Below, piece after piece: positions 6,449 to 9,158 of a stretch of 9,158 bases of DNA. Below the pieces are notes generated by a model. It worked only from the letters and a program-made list of their open reading frames with translations, searched no databases and was not told where the DNA came from. Within the stretch, counting starts at the first letter, position 1; the number at the start of each line of letters is the position of its first letter. The stretch comes from DATKYV01 sp035528275 (lineage in GTDB: Bacteria > Acidobacteriota > Terriglobia > UBA7540): NCBI GenBank assembly GCA_035528275.1, contig DATKYV010000355.1, positions 1 to 9,158 on the forward strand, written 5' to 3'. A program made the position numbers and the translations under genes.

Positions 6449-6451
6449 AAA

Positions 6452-6466
6452 CCCTCCTTCGGAGGG
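6452..6466 (-). promoter_or_regulatory. Shine-Dalgarno-sequestering hairpin of the PEGA gene
   Basis: On the minus strand CCCTCC-GAA-GGAGGG forms a perfect 6-bp GC-rich stem with a 3-nt loop. The 3' arm is the Shine-Dalgarno itself (AAGGAGG), only 3 nt before the ATG at 6448. When folded, the ribosome site would be hidden, so translation may depend on temperature, a binding protein or an upstream event. Confidence 0.6.
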
Positions 6467-6473
6467 AGCTCAA

Positions 6474-6497
6474 TAGGGTAGCTACTATTCTACCCTA
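6474..6497. promoter_or_regulatory. Palindromic operator candidate upstream of the PEGA gene
   Basis: TAGGGTAG (6474-6481) and CTACCCTA (6490-6497) form an 8-bp perfect inverted repeat around 8 nt. The symmetric site covers the predicted -10 box and start point of the PEGA promoter, the usual place for a repressor operator. It could instead fold as an RNA stem in a transcript starting further upstream. Confidence 0.5.
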
Positions 6498-6516
6498 CCT
6501 CACCAACTCGGACCAA
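6487..6516 (-). promoter_or_regulatory. Candidate promoter of the PEGA gene
   Basis: TTGGTC (6516-6511) and TAGAAT (6492-6487) on the minus strand are 18 nt apart. Transcription would begin near 6480, inside the palindrome, giving a leader of about 30 nt that consists largely of the sequestering hairpin. Confidence 0.45.
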
Positions 6517-6801
6517 CGACACCCCTACTCCCGCTTATCTGGATGCGAAAACCTAGGCTCAGGTTGGCCTTTTCATGGGCGGAATCGGTTCTTCCCTAAC
6601 CTCATGGGCTGTAAAAGCTTGTTGTCCGTATCAGGAAGTCAAAATCAAGCGCATCACAACCGGTCCCACGTCGAGCGCCTGCGCCCCACGCGCCACAAAT
6701 TGGCTTGACGCTGTTTTCCCTTGTGGGCTAACGTCTAACTTCCTCTCCCGACGCGACATGCGAGGCGCACCGGGCGGTGACCGCCAGGGTGCGACGCGGC
6801 C
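6498..6801. other. Intergenic spacer between PEGA and M20 genes
   Basis: About 300 bases between divergent genes. Apart from the promoter elements listed separately, no gene is supported. One short plus-strand frame (6575-6820) has unremarkable composition, no ribosome site and overlaps the M20 start, so it is not called. Confidence 0.55.
6705..6734 (+). promoter_or_regulatory. Candidate promoter of the M20 gene
   Basis: TTGACG (6705-6710, five of six to consensus) is followed after 18 nt by TAACGT (6729-6734, a weak -10). The start point would be near 6741, about 60 nt before the M20 start codon. Confidence 0.35.
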
Positions 6802-7803
6802 ATGGAACTTTTCGAGCTAACTCGGGCGCTGGTCAACATCGAATCCGTAACCGGCAACGAGAAGGCGTGTGCCGCCTTCCTGCGCGACTACCTGGCGGAA
6901 CGAAACTTCCGCGTCGAACTTCAGCCGGTCGGGCCCGAACGCTCCAACGTCCTGGCCCTCAACGGCGAGCCGGAAGTCGTGCTCAGCACGCACATTGATA
7001 CGGTGCCGCCTTTCTTCCCTTCCAGCGAGGACGAGGAATACATTCACGGGCGCGGGTCGTGCGATGCGAAAGGAATCCTCGCCTCGCAGGTGATTGCCGG
7101 GGAGCGGTTGCTGGCCGAGGGGGTCAAGGATTTCGGATTATTGTTCTTGGTGGGCGAAGAAACACTGAGCGATGGCGCGCGGGTGGCCAACCTCTCGCCA
7201 CGCGGGACGAAATACATCATCAACGGCGAGCCCACAGACAACAAGCTGGCGCTGGGAACCAAAGGCATCCTGCGCGTCGACATACGAGCCAAGGGCCGGA
7301 TGGCCCATTCGGCCTACCCGCACCTGGGAGAATCGGCCATCGAGAAACTGCTCGACGTGCTGGCGGAGATTCGCCGCTTGCCGCTGCCCGAGGACCCGGT
7401 ACTGGGTCCATCGACGATCAACATCGGGCTGATCTCCGGCGGCCGCGCCGCCAACGTTATTCCCGATCTCGCGCAGGCGCAGATTCTCATTCGCACCGTC
7501 AACGGCGCGGACGAGTTGCGTAGCAAGTTTCGGAGCCTGCTCGAGGGCCGCTGCGAGTACGAGTTTGTTCGCTATACGCCCGCGCTGCTGATGGAGAAAC
7601 TCGACGGGTTTGAGACCGAGGTGGTGGCTTTTACCACCGACCTCCCCAACCTGACAGCCTGGGGTCGCCCGTTGCTTCTGGGGCCGGGCTCCATCAGCGT
7701 GGCGCACACCGACCACGAGAGAGTCCGCAAGGCGGACCTGACACGGGCTGTGGACCTCTACTACCGGCTTGTGCGCCAACTGAAGGCGCGAAGCGCTAGA
7801 TGA
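6802..7803 (+). CDS. M20-family metallo-hydrolase (ArgE/DapE/LysK-like deacylase)
   Basis: A 333-residue cytoplasmic dinuclear-zinc amidohydrolase. Metal and catalytic residues are in order: His64 and Asp66 (STHIDTV), Asp88 (GRGSCDAKG), Glu119-Glu120 (VGEE), Glu143 (NGEPTD) and His302 (AHTDHE). His169 (AHSAYP) opens the dimerisation domain, which spans about 155-265. Relatives remove acyl groups from amino-acid intermediates: N-acetylornithine (ArgE), N-succinyl-diaminopimelate (DapE), LysW-linked lysine (LysK). The sequence alone does not fix the substrate. The adjacent asd gene favours a lysine/diaminopimelate intermediate, by inference. At 333 residues it is somewhat shorter than ArgE/DapE (about 375-380). 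The ATG at 6802 has only a distant AGGG (12 nt), so translation may be weak or use another signal. It is separated from asd by 172 bp with a large stem-loop. Confidence 0.9.
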   Translation: MELFELTRALVNIESVTGNEKACAAFLRDYLAERNFRVELQPVGPERSNVLALNGEPEVVLSTHIDTVPPFFPSSEDEEYIHGRGSCDAKGILASQVIAGERLLAEGVKDFGLLFLVGEETLSDGARVANLSPRGTKYIINGEPTDNKLALGTKGILRVDIRAKGRMAHSAYPHLGESAIEKLLDVLAEIRRLPLPEDPVLGPSTINIGLISGGRAANVIPDLAQAQILIRTVNGADELRSKFRSLLEGRCEYEFVRYTPALLMEKLDGFETEVVAFTTDLPNLTAWGRPLLLGPGSISVAHTDHERVRKADLTRAVDLYYRLVRQLKARSAR

Positions 7804-7809
7804 ATTTCG

Positions 7810-7915
7810 GATTTTGGATTTGGGATTTTGGATTGGAGTGGCAGCTCGATCGGTTGGAAGCCGATGGTTGAAATCAAGGCCATAACGTCAAATCCAAAAT
7901 CAAGAATCCAAAATC
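7810..7915. repeat. Large inverted heptad-repeat stem-loop between M20 and asd genes
   Basis: The arm 7810-7834 (two GATTTTGGATT blocks split by TGG) is the reverse complement of 7891-7915 except for the three central bases. That gives 22 pairs with an internal 3x3 mismatch. The 56-nt interior holds a second hairpin (ATCGG 7849-7853 with CCGAT 7861-7865). Both arms are heptad-period (GATTTTG-type units; AAAATCC-type on the other side, continuing to 7923). It starts 6 nt after the M20 stop and could end or attenuate its transcript, or be a mobile repeat. Confidence 0.85.
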
Positions 7916-7933
7916 GCAAATCGTAGGGGGGAC

Positions 7934-7964
7934 AGGAAGGAGTAACAGGCGGAATTGTTCCGCC
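7934..7964 (+). promoter_or_regulatory. Leader with strong Shine-Dalgarno and hairpin before asd
   Basis: AGGAAGGAG (7934-7942) is followed by a perfect 7-bp hairpin, GGCGGAA (7948-7954), TTG loop, TTCCGCC (7958-7964). The ATG of asd lies 11 nt after the stem at 7976. Linearly the Shine-Dalgarno is 33 nt from the ATG, too far; folding removes 17 nt and brings it to about 16. Alternatively the TTG in the loop (7955) is the start, 12 nt from the Shine-Dalgarno, adding seven residues. Confidence 0.5.
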
Positions 7965-7975
7965 GAAACGCCATC

Positions 7976-9025
7976 ATGAAGAAGATAGAAGTCGGAATTC
8001 TGGGAGCCACAGGAATGGTGGGGCAGCGCTTTGTGAGCCTGCTCGAGCACCATCCGTGGTTCGAAATCGCTTGGCTCGCCGCCTCGGAGAGGTCGGCGGG
8101 CAAAACCTACGCCGAGGCGTGCAACTGGCGGGTGCGCGATCCCATGCCCAGGGCGGTGCGCGACTTTCCGGTTCACGAATGCAAACCCGGCAAGGCGCCG
8201 CAGTTGGTGTTTTCCTCGCTCGACTCCAAAGTGGCGGGCGAGGTGGAGAAGGAATTCGCCCGCACCGGACACGTGGTGGTTTCCAATTCCTCCAACCACC
8301 GCATGGACGCGGACGTCCCGCTGCTGATTCCCGAGGTCAACCCGGACCACCTGACGCTGGTCCGAACCCAGCGCAAGGAGCGCGGGTGGAAAGGGATGAT
8401 CATCACCAACCCCAACTGCACGACCGTCGGTCTGGTGATGTCGCTCGCGCCGCTCGAGAAGACCTTCGGGCTCGAAAAGGTGCTGATGACCAGCATGCAG
8501 GCGGTCTCCGGAGCGGGCTACCCCGGAGTCCCCACGCTCGACATCCTCGGAAACGTTATTCCTCACATCGCGGGCGAGGAGGAGAAGGTCGAGCGCGAGA
8601 CCCTCAAGCTGCTGGGGAAACTTACGGACGGCCAGGTGAAGCCGGGAGACTTTGTGGTCAGCGCGCACTGCAATCGGGTTCCGGTCGAGGACGGCCACAC
8701 CGAGTCAATCTCCGTGGCGCTGCGCACCAAAGCTACGGTTGAAGATCTGATCGCCGCGTGGCGAAAGTTCCGCTCGCGGCCGCAGGAACTCCAGTTGCCC
8801 TCGGCGCCGAAACACCCCATCATCGTGAAGGATGAACCCGACCGGCCACAGCCGAAGTTCGACATCCACGCCGAAAACGGCATGGCTGCGGTGGTGGGAA
8901 GGGTTCGCCCGTGCCCGGTGCTGCAGTTCAAATACACGGCGCTCAGCCACAACACCATTCGGGGCGCCGCCGGAGCGGCTCTGCTCAACGCCGAGTTGAT
9001 GAAGGCGGAAGGATACCTCGACTAG
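7976..9025 (+). CDS. asd: Aspartate-semialdehyde dehydrogenase, archaeal/fungal type
   Basis: A 349-residue cytoplasmic enzyme that reduces L-aspartyl-4-phosphate to L-aspartate 4-semialdehyde with NADPH, the branch point to lysine/diaminopimelate, threonine and methionine. The NADP-binding loop is GATGMVGQ (10-17). Catalytic Cys148 sits in NPNCTTVG and general base His241 in EDGHTES. SNSSNHRMDADVPLLIPEVN (103-122) and SMQAVSGAGYPGVP (173-186) mark the archaeal/yeast-type subfamily rather than the E. coli type. The length is normal for that group. The start at 7976 gives the usual MKKIEVGILGATG beginning; an in-frame TTG at 7955 would add MFRRNAI. It follows the M20 hydrolase on the same strand, consistent with an aspartate-family pathway. 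A stem-loop lies 30 nt after the stop. Confidence 0.95.
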   Translation: MKKIEVGILGATGMVGQRFVSLLEHHPWFEIAWLAASERSAGKTYAEACNWRVRDPMPRAVRDFPVHECKPGKAPQLVFSSLDSKVAGEVEKEFARTGHVVVSNSSNHRMDADVPLLIPEVNPDHLTLVRTQRKERGWKGMIITNPNCTTVGLVMSLAPLEKTFGLEKVLMTSMQAVSGAGYPGVPTLDILGNVIPHIAGEEEKVERETLKLLGKLTDGQVKPGDFVVSAHCNRVPVEDGHTESISVALRTKATVEDLIAAWRKFRSRPQELQLPSAPKHPIIVKDEPDRPQPKFDIHAENGMAAVVGRVRPCPVLQFKYTALSHNTIRGAAGAALLNAELMKAEGYLD

Positions 9026-9030
9026 GGGTC

Positions 9031-9086
9031 AGGTTGCAGGTGCTAGGTGTCAGGAAAGTGTAAAGGTCAAAGGGTGAAGGCTGAAT
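9031..9086. repeat. Heptad-period repeat downstream of asd
   Basis: Eight gapless 7-nt units drift from AGGTTGC/AGGTGTC type to TGTAAAG/GTCAAAG/GGTGAAG type, beginning 5 nt after the asd stop. It is the third sequence family of heptad repeat in the window, and its second half is the left arm of the stem-loop at 9056-9109. Confidence 0.7.
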
Positions 9087-9109
9087 TGCCGCCTTTACCA
9101 TTTACACTT
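9056..9109 (+). terminator. Long imperfect stem-loop after asd
   Basis: 9056-9073 pairs with 9092-9109: 17 pairs in blocks of 9, 3 and 5, with one bulged base on each side (C9068, A9100). The 18-nt loop contains a further GGC/GCC pairing. Only a short T-run (9115-9118) follows, so intrinsic termination would be weak, but position 30 nt after the stop suits an mRNA 3' end. Confidence 0.5.
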
Positions 9110-9140
9110 CAGGCTTTTGGCGTCCGTACGGATTGAAGAC

Positions 9141-9158
9141 ATGCCTGACGATTCAAAC
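9141..9158 (+). CDS. Possible start of the next gene, truncated by window end
   Basis: An ATG at 9141 opens a frame reading MPDDSN to the end of the window, with a modest GGATTGAAG 2 nt before it as a possible ribosome site. Six codons are too few to name a product or to be sure it is a gene. Confidence 0.25.

Noticed and set aside
6575..6820. Small plus-strand gene before the M20 gene
   Set aside because: It overlaps the M20 start, lacks a ribosome site, and the product shows no domain.
7874..8698. Minus-strand frame of 274 codons opposite asd
   Set aside because: asd carries all family motifs. The antisense product is His/Arg-rich, ends in heptad-repeat-encoded residues, and looks like a shadow.

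Overview
The window looks like a fragment of a GC-rich chromosome from a soil- or sediment-type bacterium, most likely Acidobacteriota or a close relative. This is inferred from the mix of a Tat-exported mannonate-dehydratase-like enzyme, a PEGA protein, an archaeal-type aspartate-semialdehyde dehydrogenase, and intergenic spaces filled with 7-nt-period repeats. No rRNA, tRNA, CRISPR array, transposase or phage gene was found.

Layout. 1-172 holds two copies of a 93-bp-period tandem repeat cut by the window edge. 400-2945 is a minus-strand, operon-like run: a Tat-signal enolase-superfamily enzyme (ManD/RspA type), a small four-helix-bundle S23-type protein, and an exported trypsin-like protease whose start overlaps the S23 stop by 4 bp. 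The S23 gene is bracketed by a perfect 20-bp inverted repeat built from 7-nt units. One arm lies inside the protease's signal-peptide codons. After a 343-bp spacer comes a plus-strand two-CBS-domain protein (3289-3804). It converges on a minus-strand block of a parallel beta-helix protein (3902-5683) and an exported PEGA-domain protein (5831-6448). The plus-strand block 6802-9025 carries an M20 amidohydrolase (ArgE/DapE/LysK type) and asd, separated by a 172-bp spacer with a large stem-loop. A further gene may begin at 9141.

How the genes may work together. The minus-strand genes mostly encode envelope or exported proteins: sugar-acid dehydratase-like enzyme, protease, beta-helix carbohydrate-active-like protein and PEGA surface protein. 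They suggest handling of polysaccharide or sugar acids outside the cytoplasm. The M20 hydrolase next to asd points to aspartate-family amino acid (lysine/diaminopimelate) synthesis.

Most notable observations. (1) The beta-helix protein is interrupted in frame by about 65 residues that read as a two-helix transmembrane hairpin with a basic loop. (2) Heptad-period DNA repeats of three sequence types sit at gene borders, form large inverted structures, and apparently supply a signal peptide and a ribosome binding site. (3) The PEGA gene has its Shine-Dalgarno inside a tight hairpin, just downstream of a promoter-overlapping palindrome. Everything here is read by eye; no homology search or folding program was run.
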